64,000 nucleotides of DNA, taken from NCBI GenBank assembly GCA_028278545.1, contig JANQED010000004.1:124001-188000 (forward strand), written 5' to 3'. The notes beneath the pieces are model-generated. The model was not told the origin of the DNA. It made no database searches and was given only the letters and a program-made list of their open reading frames with translations. A program made the translations under genes and the position numbers. Of this stretch, positions 53,662-61,739 are shown in pieces. The first letter of the stretch is position 1. Each line of letters starts with the position of its first letter. The stretch comes from Anaerolineales bacterium (lineage in GTDB: Bacteria > Chloroflexota > Anaerolineae > Anaerolineales > UBA11858).

Positions 53662-54234
53662 CTATTCATCGGGCAGTAGCCCCGGCAGCAGATGCACGCG
53701 CATCTCACCGCCTTCGGTGTCGATATCCAGCACCACCGGTTCGATATCAGGGAGCAGCAGCTCCGTGCCGTCCTCGGCGCGCACCAGGAAGACATCGTTG
53801 GCGCCCCCGGTTTCGATGATCTTCGCCACTGTACCCAGCACGGCGTCGTTGGCATCGTCGATCACCCGCAGACCCAGCAGTTGGTGCAGGTAGTACTCTC
53901 CCTCTTCCAGCGCCGGGACGTCCTCCGCCTTCACAAAAACCAGTTGGTTGCGGAGACTCCCCGCCTGTTCCCGGTCGGCATAGCCTTCGAAGGCCACCAA
54001 AAACCCTTTGCCGTGCTGGCGCAGGCTCCGCACCTGCATTGGCGTTCGATCCTCGCCGACGTACAGGCGCACGCCCGCCGTCAGGCGTTCGGGGAAGTCG
54101 GTCCACACCGACATGAGCATATCCCCGCGCAGTCCGTGGGGGCGGTGCAGTTTACCGACAACTAAGAACTCAGGCCCGCCAACGTCTGGCGAGCCTGGTT
54201 TATGATCAGGGGAGTGCACCTGTCCTGGGTTCAT
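53662..54234 (-). CDS. rimM: 16S rRNA processing protein RimM
   Basis: Assists 30S maturation, binding ribosomal protein S19. The 190-residue protein has the N-terminal RimM beta-barrel (FLVVGKLHRPHGLRGDMLMSV) and the C-terminal PRC-barrel (YYLHQLLGLRVIDDANDA, ending MRVHLLPGLLPDE). It starts at ATG 54234, overlapping the KH-protein stop by four bases (ATGA), and is the last gene of the ffh-rpsP-KH-rimM cluster. A poorly conserved N-terminal extension of about 20 residues (HSPDHKPGSPDVGG) precedes the barrel and may be disordered. Confidence 0.95.
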   Translation of the reverse strand: MNPGQVHSPDHKPGSPDVGGPEFLVVGKLHRPHGLRGDMLMSVWTDFPERLTAGVRLYVGEDRTPMQVRSLRQHGKGFLVAFEGYADREQAGSLRNQLVFVKAEDVPALEEGEYYLHQLLGLRVIDDANDAVLGTVAKIIETGGANDVFLVRAEDGTELLLPDIEPVVLDIDTEGGEMRVHLLPGLLPDE

Positions 54235-54467
54235 TGCGGGTCATCGATGTCCAGCGAAGCATGCTTGCCCTCTTGGGCCGCGGCCACCCGCAGCAGTTGC
54301 CGGATGGCGTTAGCCACGCGCCCCCCTTTTCCGATCACCCGCCCCATATCTTCTTTCGCCACCCGGAGGTTCAGGTATACTTTGGAACCCCGGCCCCGCT
54401 GATCCACTTCCACTTCCATGGGATCATTCACCAGGGAACGAGCAATAAACTCGATTAGTTCCTTCAT
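54231..54467 (-). CDS. khpA: KH-domain RNA-binding protein (KhpA/YlqC-like)
   Basis: A 78-residue protein consisting of one KH domain. The typical GKGGRVANAIRQLL loop, with the GxxG motif in the GKGG sequence near residue 47, and MEVEVDQRGRGSKVYLNL are present. In Firmicutes KhpA binds RNA with KhpB and affects cell division and translation. Its place between rpsP and rimM is the conserved position. Start ATG 54467, stop overlapping rimM. No other KH partner (KhpB) is in the window. Confidence 0.93.
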   Translation of the reverse strand: MKELIEFIARSLVNDPMEVEVDQRGRGSKVYLNLRVAKEDMGRVIGKGGRVANAIRQLLRVAAAQEGKHASLDIDDPQ

Positions 54468-54512
54468 GCGCCACCTCCCAGTTGCTTAGTCAACAGCCAA
54501 AGCAGCCGCCTC

Positions 54513-55325
54513 TTACTCCTGGGCTTCTTCATCCTCTTCAGCTTCCTCTGCCTCGGGGACGTCCTCGGCCTCGTCAGCCTGCTCTGGTTCTTCGGGAGCT
54601 TCCTCGGCCTCTTCCGTTTCCTCCGCCTCGGGGGCATCCTCAGCTTCGTCAGCCTGCTCTGGTTCTTCGGGAGCTTCCTCAGCCTCTTCGGTTTGCTCAG
54701 CCTCTTCGGGAGCTTCCTCGGCCTCTTCCGTTTCCTCCGCCTCGGGGGCATCCTCAGCTTCGTCGGCCTCGTCAGACGGCTCTGGTTCTTCGGGGGCTTC
54801 CTCGGCCTCTTCCACCTCTTCGGCCAGTTCAGCCTCTTCGGCTTCTTCCGCCTCGGGGGCGTCCTCAGCTTCCTCAGGGGTTTCTTCGGCCTCTTCTACT
54901 TCCTCCGCCTCCGCGGCCGGGGCATCCTCGGCCTCGGGGGCCTCTTTGGCCTTTTTAGCCTTCTTGGGCTGGCCGATCAAGTCATCATGGCGCGTCCGGG
55001 GATCGACCCCTCGGGCTTCCTCCGCGGCCGCGGCTTCTTCCAGGAGTTTGGCGACATCCTCGCCGTCCTTGAAACGCTGATAGCGGTCCCACAGGCCCAC
55101 CTGGTCGAACAGGCGGCGAACCGCCTCCGAGGGCTGGGCACCGACGCTCAACCAGTGGTAAACACGATCCTCCGTGAAGGTGATCGTCGAGGGCTCGGTG
55201 CGGGGGTTGTAGAATCCCAGCACTTCCAGAAACCGCCCGTCCCGGGGGGATTCCCTATCCGCGGCTACCACTCGGTAGCTGGGCTGCTTTTTTGCGCCGA
55301 CTCGGCGCAATCGAATACGAACCAT
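54513..55325 (-). CDS. rpsP: ribosomal protein S16 with a long acidic C-terminal extension
   Basis: The first about 90 residues are a normal S16: MVRIRLRRVGAKKQPSYRVV, then ADRESPRDGRFLEVLGFYNP and the GAQPSEAVRRLFDQVGLWDRY helix. The protein is 270 residues, whereas S16 is usually about 80-90. The extra 170 residues are almost entirely Glu, Ala, Asp and Pro, in imperfect repeats (EDAPEAEETEEAEEAPEEPE-type), and the DNA repeats in tandem too. The tail must be highly negative and disordered and should be exposed on the ribosome; its role is unknown. Related acidic tails on S16 and other r-proteins occur in some Chloroflexota and Actinobacteria. Ribosome-binding site is AGGAGA. Confidence 0.95.
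   Translation of the reverse strand: MVRIRLRRVGAKKQPSYRVVAADRESPRDGRFLEVLGFYNPRTEPSTITFTEDRVYHWLSVGAQPSEAVRRLFDQVGLWDRYQRFKDGEDVAKLLEEAAAAEEARGVDPRTRHDDLIGQPKKAKKAKEAPEAEDAPAAEAEEVEEAEETPEEAEDAPEAEEAEEAELAEEVEEAEEAPEEPEPSDEADEAEDAPEAEETEEAEEAPEEAEQTEEAEEAPEEPEQADEAEDAPEAEETEEAEEAPEEPEQADEAEDVPEAEEAEEDEEAQE
54520..54960. repeat. tandem repeat DNA in the rpsP tail
   Basis: Units of roughly 80-115 bases sharing GCCTGCTCTGGTTCTTCGGG and TTCCTCCGCCTCGGGGG appear about four times. The DNA-level identity means recent slippage, so tail length probably varies among strains. Confidence 0.75.
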
Positions 55326-55434
55326 GGATCTGTCTCCTTCAAATACAGATAGCTTCTTGATTTTCTATCGTGAACGGGGACAATTAGAGGGGTTGCGCTG
55401 AAGGGGGCGCAGTATTGCTCCCGTTGAAACGATT

Positions 55435-56757
55435 TTACCCGAACAAACTAGGCATGCCGCGCCCACCCGATTTTTTGATCCTTTTCATCAGGCGGCGCGC
55501 CTCCTGGTATTGCTTGATTAGTTGATTGACGTCTCTAACCTGCGTGCCAGAACCGCCGGCGATGCGCCGTCTGCGGCTGGCGTTCAAGATTTTGGGCCTC
55601 TGCTTTTCTTCCGCTGTCATCGAACTAAGGATGGCTTCCGTTTTCTTGAACTGGCTCTCTGCTTCATGGGGGTCGATGGCGTTTGCCATGCCGCCCATGC
55701 CCCCTGGCATCATATCCAGCAGTTGGCCGATCGGCCCCAGCTTGCGGACCTGTTTCAGTTGATCGGCGAAATCCTCCAGGGTGAACTCGCCCGAGAGCAG
55801 GCGCTTGGCCTGCTGTTCAGCGACTTCGACATCCAGGGATTCTTCGGCTTTCTCGATCAGGCCGATCACATCGCCCATCCCCAGGATGCGCGAGGACAAA
55901 CGGCCGGGGTCGTAGACCTCCAGGGCCTCCAGGCTCTCGCCCGTGCCCAGGAACTTGATCGGCACGCCGGTCACAGAGCGGATCGAGATCGCCGCGCCGC
56001 CGCGGGCGTCACCGTCCATCTTGGACAGGATCAACCCCGTCAGCGGAACCGCATCCCGGAAGCCCTGCGCGATGTTGACAGCCTCCTGCCCGATCATCGC
56101 GTCGACCACCAGCAGCACTTCTGCCAGGGGCACTTCCTCGTGGATGGCCTGAAGCTCGTCCATCAGTTGATTGTCGAGCTGCGAACGCCCGGCGGTATCC
56201 AAAATGGCCGCGCTGAAGCCGCCCTTCTGCGCCCTGGCTTGGGCCCTGCTGACGATCTGCGGCGGGGCAATGCCCGGCTCGGAGAAGACCTCGGTACCCA
56301 GGCGCTCACCCAGCGTTTGCAATTGCTGCACAGCCGCCGGGCGGTAAGGGTCCGCGGCCACCAATAAAACGCGTTCTCCCTGGCTGCGCAGGATGCGCGC
56401 CAGCTTTCCCGCAGCGGTGGTCTTCCCAGAGCCTTGCAAACCCGCCAGCATGATCAGGCGCGGTTTCGGGCCGCGCAGGTCCAGGGGGGCAGGCTCGCCC
56501 AGCGTGGCGATCAGCTCCTCATGGACGATCTTGATCACCTGCTGACCGGGGTTGAGCGCCCGTGATACCTCGTGCCCAACGGCGCGCTCCCGCACGCGGG
56601 CCACAAAATCTCGGGTAACTTGGTAATGTACGTCGGCTTCCAACAAGGCCAGGCGCACTTCACGCATAGCCGCATCGACATCGCCTTCAGAGAGCTTGCC
56701 GCGCCGGCGCAGCTTGTCGAAAACACCGTTCAGGCGTTGAGTCAGGTTCTCAAACAT
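55435..56757 (-). CDS. ffh: signal recognition particle protein Ffh/SRP54
   Basis: Co-translational targeting GTPase. The 440-residue protein has the N-domain (FENLTQRLNGVFDKLRRRGK), the G-domain with GLQGSGKTTAAGKLA (G1), DTAGRSQ (G3) and ILSKMDGDARGGAA (G4), and an M-domain with QVRKLGPIGQLLDMMPGGMGG, followed by the ATSS-like RRRRIAGGSG region that binds 4.5S RNA. Standard length. First gene of the ffh-rpsP-khpA-rimM operon. 4.5S RNA itself is not seen in the window. Confidence 0.97.
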   Translation of the reverse strand: MFENLTQRLNGVFDKLRRRGKLSEGDVDAAMREVRLALLEADVHYQVTRDFVARVRERAVGHEVSRALNPGQQVIKIVHEELIATLGEPAPLDLRGPKPRLIMLAGLQGSGKTTAAGKLARILRSQGERVLLVAADPYRPAAVQQLQTLGERLGTEVFSEPGIAPPQIVSRAQARAQKGGFSAAILDTAGRSQLDNQLMDELQAIHEEVPLAEVLLVVDAMIGQEAVNIAQGFRDAVPLTGLILSKMDGDARGGAAISIRSVTGVPIKFLGTGESLEALEVYDPGRLSSRILGMGDVIGLIEKAEESLDVEVAEQQAKRLLSGEFTLEDFADQLKQVRKLGPIGQLLDMMPGGMGGMANAIDPHEAESQFKKTEAILSSMTAEEKQRPKILNASRRRRIAGGSGTQVRDVNQLIKQYQEARRLMKRIKKSGGRGMPSLFG

Positions 56758-56920
56758 AAGACGCCAAAAGAACGGCTGGCATCCTACGAACGGGCCAGCC
56801 GCGAAGTTGGATTTTAGCTTGGAAGGATTGATTGGTCAAGGGAGTGTTTCGCATTGCCCCCCTAAGTCTCCTATGGTACAATCCAGGCCGCTTGGGAGGG
56901 CTTCTCGCGACCCACACCCC

Positions 56921-57008
56921 GGAGGGATGGCCGAGTGGACGAAGGCGCCGGTCTTGAAAACCGGTATGGAGCAATCCATCGTGGGTTCGAATCCCACTCC
57001 CTCCGCCA
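56921..57008 (+). tRNA. tRNA-Ser (TGA anticodon)
   Basis: Acceptor stem GGAGGGA/TCCCTCC, long class II variable arm, TTCGAAT T-loop, anticodon TGA at 56955-56957 in the loop CTTGAAA, discriminator G and an encoded CCA at 57006-57008. Confidence 0.95.
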
Positions 57009-57035
57009 GATCGATTAACAATTGAAAACCACCTC

Positions 57036-57124
57036 GGGGAGGTGCCAGAGTGGCTGATTGGGGCCGCCTGCTAAGCGGTTGTCGGGGTAATTCTCGACCG
57101 CGGGTTCGAATCCCGCCCTCCCCG
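57036..57124 (+). tRNA. tRNA-Ser (GCT anticodon)
   Basis: Acceptor GGGGAGG/CCTCCCC, long variable arm, T-arm GGGTTCGAATCCC, anticodon GCT at 57070-57072. CCA is not encoded (CCT follows). Confidence 0.94.
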
Positions 57125-57217
57125 CCTGATTCAGTCATCAGTACGCCGTGGATGATGCTCATAGAGAAGCGCCTGCTTCACCGGCTCCTGTTTGCTGAAT
57201 ACGGCTCACTGAAAAAT

Positions 57218-57293
57218 GCCCTCGTAGCTCAGTGGATAGAGCACTTGGTTGCGGACTAAGGGGTCGCGTGTTCGAGTCACGCCGAGGGCGCCA
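57218..57293 (+). tRNA. tRNA-Arg (GCG anticodon)
   Basis: Acceptor GCCCTCG/CGAGGGC, normal class I size, TTCGAGT T-loop, encoded CCA at 57291-57293. In the anticodon loop TTGCGGA the anticodon reads GCG (57250-57252). Many bacteria use ACG (A34 to inosine) instead for this family. Confidence 0.88.
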
Positions 57294-57400
57294 GTTGGAG
57301 CGGGTCTGTCCCGCTCCTTTTATATTGGATCAGGTTGGAATACACTTCCGGCGGAACTTGCAATGGATCACCGCCCCCTTCAACTTCGAAGCAGAAGCAT

Positions 57401-57450
57401 CCTGAGCGGAGCGCAGCGCAGTCGAAGGAGCCTGCCCTGAGCCTGTCGAA
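57401..57450. repeat. REP-like element, two units in tandem
   Basis: CCTGAGCGGAGCGCAGCGCA...GTCGAAGG followed by CCCTGAGCCTGTCGAAGGG. Same core as 9523-9556. Confidence 0.75.
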
Positions 57451-57499
57451 GGGGAGCTAACCACATAAAACGTACTTTGCAGAGCACTTATTTCATCCT

Positions 57500-58318
57500 A
57501 TGAACACTGACAAGACTCACATTCTGCTCACCAACGATGATGGCATCCAGTCCCCGGGGCTTTGGGCCGCGGCCGGGGCGCTGGGAGCGCTGGGCTACGT
57601 CACGGTTGTCGCCCCCAGGGAACAGAGCTCCGCCACCGGGCGCAGCATGCCCTCCACGTCCGATGGCATCATCACCCCTCAAGAAGTGCAGATCAACGGG
57701 GTAACCTGGACGGTCTACGCCGTTGGCGGCACCCCGGCCCAGGCCGTTTTGCACGGCGCGCTGGAAGTGATGCCCCGCAAACCAGATTTAGTGGTCTCGG
57801 GGATCAACTACGGTGCCAATATCGGCACCGGGGTCACCATTTCGGGAACCATCGGCGCGGCCCTGGAGGCCGCCGCCCTGGGGGTTCCCGCCCTGGCGAT
57901 CTCCCTGGAAACAAAGCCGGAGAACCACCTCACCTACTCCACCGAGGTCGATTTTTCCACGGCGGCGCACTTCGCAGCCTTTTTCGGGAAGCGGCTGCTG
58001 GAGAAAGCCATGCCCGCCGATGTCGATGTGCTCAAAGTAGAAGTCCCCGCCAGCGCCACACCGGCTACTCCCTGGGAGACCACCCGCATCTCCCCGGTGC
58101 GCTATTATCATGAAGTGCCCCCCGAGCGGGACTCATGGGATCAGCCTGCGAAATTGCGCTATCGGATTGCCGATGACTGGGATAAGACCCCCTCAGACTC
58201 CGATGTCCATGTCCTGTATATCAAGAAGATCGTCTCCGTAACCCCCCTCAGCCTCGACCTGACCTCGCGCCTGCCCCTGGACGAGTTGGATGCCCTGCTC
58301 CGGGGCTTAAACCCCTGA
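57500..58318 (+). CDS. surE: 5'/3'-nucleotidase SurE
   Basis: A 272-residue metal-dependent phosphatase of nucleoside monophosphates. The active-site motif LLTNDDGIQSPG is near residue 10, followed by VTVVAPREQSSATGRSMP and VVSGINYGANIG, the SurE signatures. The protein has normal length and a GTG/ATG start at 57500. It stands alone after the tRNA cluster and a REP-like element, not beside the usual pcm. No promoter was convincing. Confidence 0.96.
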   Translation: MNTDKTHILLTNDDGIQSPGLWAAAGALGALGYVTVVAPREQSSATGRSMPSTSDGIITPQEVQINGVTWTVYAVGGTPAQAVLHGALEVMPRKPDLVVSGINYGANIGTGVTISGTIGAALEAAALGVPALAISLETKPENHLTYSTEVDFSTAAHFAAFFGKRLLEKAMPADVDVLKVEVPASATPATPWETTRISPVRYYHEVPPERDSWDQPAKLRYRIADDWDKTPSDSDVHVLYIKKIVSVTPLSLDLTSRLPLDELDALLRGLNP

Positions 58319-58332
58319 TTTTCCCCCGCCCA

Positions 58333-58965
58333 TCACAATCGCTCGTCGTTCTCTTGATCGAGGATCTTGTATAGCTCGTCGAGTTCCTCCTGGATTTCCG
58401 AGCGATGAGCGCGCGCTTCCTCCAATATGGCCTCGAAAGCCGCTTTCTGTTCCTCGGGCAGCGTTTCCAAGAGACGTTTCGTGCGCGTGATCTGCTGGCT
58501 CTTATGCCGCAGTTTCTCCTCCAGGCGCTCCCGGTAGCCGCGATAGAAATCGCCCTCGCTCATCGGCGGAGGGATGGTCGGCGGCCCCTGGGTCAGGATT
58601 TCCGCCACCGTGAGCAGGAATTCCGGCGTATCGACCGGTTTCTCCAGGAAGCGCGCCGCCCCAAGTTCCAAAGCGAATTTTTTATCCTCGGCGCTGATAT
58701 AGGTTGCCGAAAGAAAGATCACCGGGATGCGGCTGGTTGTGGGCTCTTTGCGCAGGTTGTACATCATGGTAAAGCCGTCCATGCGCGGCATCAGCACGTC
58801 CGTGATCACCACGGCCGGCCTTTCCTTGGCGATCATCGCCAGGGCCTCTTCCCCGTTGGCCGCCGTGACCACCGGGTAGCCCTTGAAGCGCAGGGTCACC
58901 GCCAGCAACTCTAAAATATGGGGCACATCCTCGACAACCAGGATCGGCCCATAGGGGACAATCAT
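58333..58965 (-). CDS. response regulator with C-terminal coiled coil
   Basis: A 210-residue protein with an N-terminal receiver domain (ILVVEDVPHILELLAVTLR, phosphoacceptor Asp56 in VITDVLMPRMDG, threonine/serine at ISAT, lysine in EKPVD). From about residue 140 a coiled-coil of about 65 residues follows, ending in ELDELYKILDQEN, with no DNA-binding or enzyme domain. It probably acts by protein-protein contact. The start ATG has AGGAG seven bases upstream. The cognate histidine kinase is not adjacent; a SurE gene precedes convergently. Confidence 0.92.
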   Translation of the reverse strand: MIVPYGPILVVEDVPHILELLAVTLRFKGYPVVTAANGEEALAMIAKERPAVVITDVLMPRMDGFTMMYNLRKEPTTSRIPVIFLSATYISAEDKKFALELGAARFLEKPVDTPEFLLTVAEILTQGPPTIPPPMSEGDFYRGYRERLEEKLRHKSQQITRTKRLLETLPEEQKAAFEAILEEARAHRSEIQEELDELYKILDQENDERL

Positions 58966-59073
58966 CGCGCCACTCCTGCAAGGTTTACAGGGCTATTGTA
59001 GCCCCTTTTCAGACGAGGGACAAGCCGCCCTTACGGAACTGATAACCCGCGCCCATCTCCTTACGCAGTTTTC

Positions 59074-59101
59074 TTGACTTGAAGGGGAATTATGCTATGC
59101 T
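59074..59101 (+). promoter_or_regulatory. promoter before the phosphotransferase-like gene
   Basis: TTGACT (59074-59079), 16-base spacer, TATGCT (59096-59101). Reasonable fit; leader of about 80 bases. Confidence 0.55.
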
Positions 59102-59186
59102 GAAATATGTTAGGAAGATAGAAATTCTCATGCACAAGATTATCAGTTTGAGCAAGCTCGAGCGCTGAAAAGGGACAGCCCTACCT

Positions 59187-60005
59187 ATGTCGATGAAAAC
59201 ACCTTTCCTTGGGCCCCTCTTGGCCGTAGGGCGTACAGCCGAAGTTTATGCAAGGGACGAAGGCCAGATCGTCAAGCTGTTCTATGCCTGGTGCCCTTCC
59301 CATTGGGTGCAGGATGAGATTGAAGTCGGCCGGGTGATCGAAGCAACGGCATTGCCCACTCCCAGGCTATTCGATACCCTCGAAATCGAAGGGCGGCAAG
59401 GGATCATCTACGAGCGGGTGGATGGGCCTACAATGTTAAGCCTGTCGAACGCAAAACCGTGGCTGCTTTTCCGCTTTGCGCGGCAGTTGGCCGAACTTCA
59501 TACCGAGATTCACGAGCAGAGCGGGAACGGTCTCCCTGCGCTGCGATCATCTCTCCGCGAGATAATTCAGCAGGTAGAATGCTTGCCATCTGACTTGAAA
59601 AACGATGTGTTGAAGCTGCTGGAAAAATTACCCGATCAGAATGCGCTTTGCCATTTCGATTTTCACCCCGATCAAGTGCTCATCGCGGGCCAAGGCCCGG
59701 TGATCATCGACTGGATGACGGCGCATCAAGGACACCCGCTTGCTGATGTTGCCAGGACATGTGTCATGCTCAAGTACGGCCAAATGCCTTATGGTAGCTG
59801 GGCGATGCGAACCCTTGTCAACTTCTGGCGAGGGTCTTTCTTGCGAACCTACATTGCACGCTATCTCGAACTGCACCCCGGCGTCTCCTGGAAGGAGATC
59901 GAAGACTGGATGATCCCTGTTGCTGCTGGGCGTTTAGCTGAGGGGATTCTTGGAGAACAGCAGCCATTGCTCCGTTTTATTCGGTCGCATTTAGCAGCGC
60001 ATTAG
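59187..60005 (+). CDS. aminoglycoside-phosphotransferase-like kinase
   Basis: A 272-residue protein of the APH/choline kinase-like superfamily. The catalytic loop HFDFHPDQVLI (HxDxxxxN-like, with Asp in place) is near residue 155, followed by IDWMTAHQGHPLADVART, whose Asp is the metal-binding residue. The N-terminal lobe has YARDEGQIVKLFYAW with the lysine. The family covers antibiotic, homoserine and choline kinases, so the substrate is not assigned. Promoter upstream. Isolated gene. Confidence 0.82.
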   Translation: MSMKTPFLGPLLAVGRTAEVYARDEGQIVKLFYAWCPSHWVQDEIEVGRVIEATALPTPRLFDTLEIEGRQGIIYERVDGPTMLSLSNAKPWLLFRFARQLAELHTEIHEQSGNGLPALRSSLREIIQQVECLPSDLKNDVLKLLEKLPDQNALCHFDFHPDQVLIAGQGPVIIDWMTAHQGHPLADVARTCVMLKYGQMPYGSWAMRTLVNFWRGSFLRTYIARYLELHPGVSWKEIEDWMIPVAAGRLAEGILGEQQPLLRFIRSHLAAH

Positions 60006-60208
60006 GCTGCATATTGAAGGCAGGTGACTTGGGGGACGCGGCGCGAAAAACCACAGTCGGCTGTGGGTAAATTGTGTAGAATTACAAAGACGGCGGGCTG
60101 TTAACGCCCCCGGTTGGCTGTTTGATACTGGGCGGCAAGAAATTGTGATTACTCGCTCTGCCGATCATTGAGCAATTCGTTTCTCCCTGGCGAATCAAAT
60201 TCTAATAT
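60006..60208. other. intergenic region
   Basis: No gene is seen. GC content varies and no repeat of note is present. The promoter at 60209 begins the next unit. Confidence 0.5.
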
Positions 60209-60237
60209 TGACAATTAAGGCCTAAATTAGTATGATG
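60209..60237 (+). promoter_or_regulatory. strong promoter of the small membrane-protein gene
   Basis: TTGACA (60209-60214), 17-base spacer, TATGAT (60232-60237). Nearly perfect consensus, leader about 108 bases. Confidence 0.8.
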
Positions 60238-60351
60238 CTTTTCTGGGTCGTATTCAATAAGTGTTATGGGTAGCGACCACCTTTTATCACAACGAAAAAT
60301 GAGAATTACTAGTGTCAACAATTTCTTATTCACCAAACAGGAGAAAACCTC

Positions 60352-60732
60352 ATGAAACCTAAATTGCTGTTCACTCTCGCGGCTATCTTTATGGGTCTCG
60401 TCGGAATTGTGATTCAGGCAATACCACACGTCCCTTTACATCTGCCTCCAGACGCTTCAGCTTCGTTGATTGCCAATATACGAGTCCCAGCCAGTCTGCT
60501 TTTAGCTTTTGCCGTGTTGAATTGGTTTGCTCGAAACTCGGACGCTTCCAGCGCGCGCGATGCCATCTTTATCGGTAACACCGTTGCGTTTGCCTTGATT
60601 ACAATAGGGGATACCCTTGTTACCATAGTTGATGCTGCTCCTGAAGGCTGGGTGTTTGTTACGATCAACCTGCTCTTTACGATTGCCTTCTTCGTGGTAG
60701 GTCGCGCCAATAGGTCGTCCCTTACGAAATAG
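60352..60732 (+). CDS. small membrane protein, four predicted helices
   Basis: A 126-residue protein with four hydrophobic segments (about 5-25, 42-60, 70-95 and 100-122), no charged catalytic motif and no recognised family. The ATG 60352 has AGGAG eight bases upstream and a strong promoter further up. It is followed by an attC-like palindrome, so it might be a stranded integron gene cassette. AT-richer than neighbours. Confidence 0.7.
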   Translation: MKPKLLFTLAAIFMGLVGIVIQAIPHVPLHLPPDASASLIANIRVPASLLLAFAVLNWFARNSDASSARDAIFIGNTVAFALITIGDTLVTIVDAAPEGWVFVTINLLFTIAFFVVGRANRSSLTK

Positions 60733-61010
60733 AATTCAATATTAAATCCTTCTCCTGATGTTCAGCACGATGGGAATGTCGGGCGGAAGAAGATTAACAC
60801 ATGCCCCAAGAGCCGCCCAACAAAGCGTGCGTCTAACACTGGGGTTTTAAGCTGCCCGCCATCCTCGCCAGCGCCGCTACAGCATGAGACAAAGAAAATC
60901 TCGCTAGCGCCGGTCAATAAACTAGCGACAATCCCGCTCGCCCTTGACCGGGCTTGCCTTAGACGCGCATTAAGTCGAAACAACAGATCATCGAACAGCA
61001 GATATCAACA
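60733..61010. other. non-coding region with attC-like inverted ends
   Basis: The box GTCTAAC (60831-60837) and its counterpart CTTAGAC (60958-60964) are inverted, 120 bases apart, with GTGCGTCTAA pairing 9 of 10 with the right side. This matches the RYYYAAC...GTTRRRY plan of integron attC sites except that the right box begins CTT not GTT. No gene is seen. Confidence 0.4.
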
Positions 61011-61011
61011 C

Positions 61012-61045
61012 CAACAGACGATCTTCGCTCGAAGATCGTCTGTTG
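61012..61045. terminator. perfect hairpin downstream of tetR-type gene
   Basis: CAACAGACGATCTTCG (61012-61027) pairs perfectly with CGAAGATCGTCTGTTG (61030-61045), loop CT. Poor T-tract, but it is well placed to end the minus-strand repressor transcript. Confidence 0.6.
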
Positions 61046-61067
61046 TTTACATGCGGAGCAGAGTCTG

Positions 61068-61631
61068 TCAGACTCGCCGCCCTTCCAGGAAGCTGTCAAC
61101 ATGGGTTTCCAGATTCAACGGGGGGACGGCGGCCTCGGGAAAGGCGTTTTCAAGCAGGCTGGTGTAAATCACCGGGCCTAGTAGAGCCGCCAGGGCGTGC
61201 AGCGGGGGTTCTGGCCGCAAAACACCCTCCTCCTGGTAGCGCGAGAGTACCCGGGCGAAGCGTTGGAAAATGTGGTACGGGGCGTCCACCAGATCCGCCA
61301 TTTCGGGGTAGCGGCGTATCTCCGCCAGTAGGATGGCGAAGAATTGACCGTGATGAACGGCAGATTCCGAATACGTTTTTACGATCCGCATGATGTCAGC
61401 GGCGGCATCGCCGGAGTATTGCGCGGCAGCGTCGAAGTTCGTCTGCGCGATGATCGCCGCGATGGCCTGCTTCACCAGTTGGGGTTTGCTGCCATATTTG
61501 CGGAACAGGGTCACCTCGCTGATATCAGCCGCTTCGGCCATCTGTTTGGTGGTGGCGCCCGCATAGCCTCGCTCGGTTACCACCTGAATGACCGCCCGAT
61601 AGATATCGGCATCGTTTAGCACTTTTGGCAT
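61068..61631 (-). CDS. TetR-family transcriptional repressor
   Basis: A 187-residue regulator. The N-terminal helix-turn-helix is visible in ATTKQMAEAADISEVTLFRK near residues 25-45, with the typical VTLFRKYGSKPQLVKQA recognition helix, and a C-terminal ligand-binding region with a run of nine helices. It is divergent from the Fe-S protein gene at 61740, and a perfect 16-bp palindrome lies between them, so it likely represses that gene and itself. The start ATG 61631 has AGGAG seven bases upstream. Confidence 0.9.
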   Translation of the reverse strand: MPKVLNDADIYRAVIQVVTERGYAGATTKQMAEAADISEVTLFRKYGSKPQLVKQAIAAIIAQTNFDAAAQYSGDAAADIMRIVKTYSESAVHHGQFFAILLAEIRRYPEMADLVDAPYHIFQRFARVLSRYQEEGVLRPEPPLHALAALLGPVIYTSLLENAFPEAAVPPLNLETHVDSFLEGRRV

Positions 61632-61677
61632 CGTATCTCCTGACCGATCTCTCGCCCTATTCTATCATATGTTAGTG

Positions 61678-61706
61678 TTGACTTACAATAAGAAGTGTGC
61701 TATATT
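61678..61706 (+). promoter_or_regulatory. promoter of the Fe-S protein gene
   Basis: TTGACT (61678-61683), 17-base spacer, TATATT (61701-61706). Confidence 0.7.
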
Positions 61707-61709
61707 ATA

Positions 61710-61725
61710 GTTAGTAAATACTAAC
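61710..61725. promoter_or_regulatory. TetR-type operator
   Basis: GTTAGTA-AA-TACTAAC, a perfect 7-bp inverted repeat with a two-base spacer, just after the -10 box at 61701-61706. A second, looser half-site TGTTAGTGTTGACTTACA is at about 61669-61686. Likely bound by the TetR protein divergently encoded. Confidence 0.7.
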
Positions 61726-61739
61726 AATAAGGATGACCC

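Noticed and set aside
54520..54960. Tandem repeats resembling a CRISPR-like or satellite array
   Set aside because: The units are in the reading frame of rpsP, vary in length and have no unique spacers, so this is a coding repeat.
54693..55352. Long plus-strand open frame antisense to rpsP
   Set aside because: It is a Leu/Phe/Gly-rich shadow of the Glu/Ala repeat tail, without a ribosome-binding site or family resemblance.
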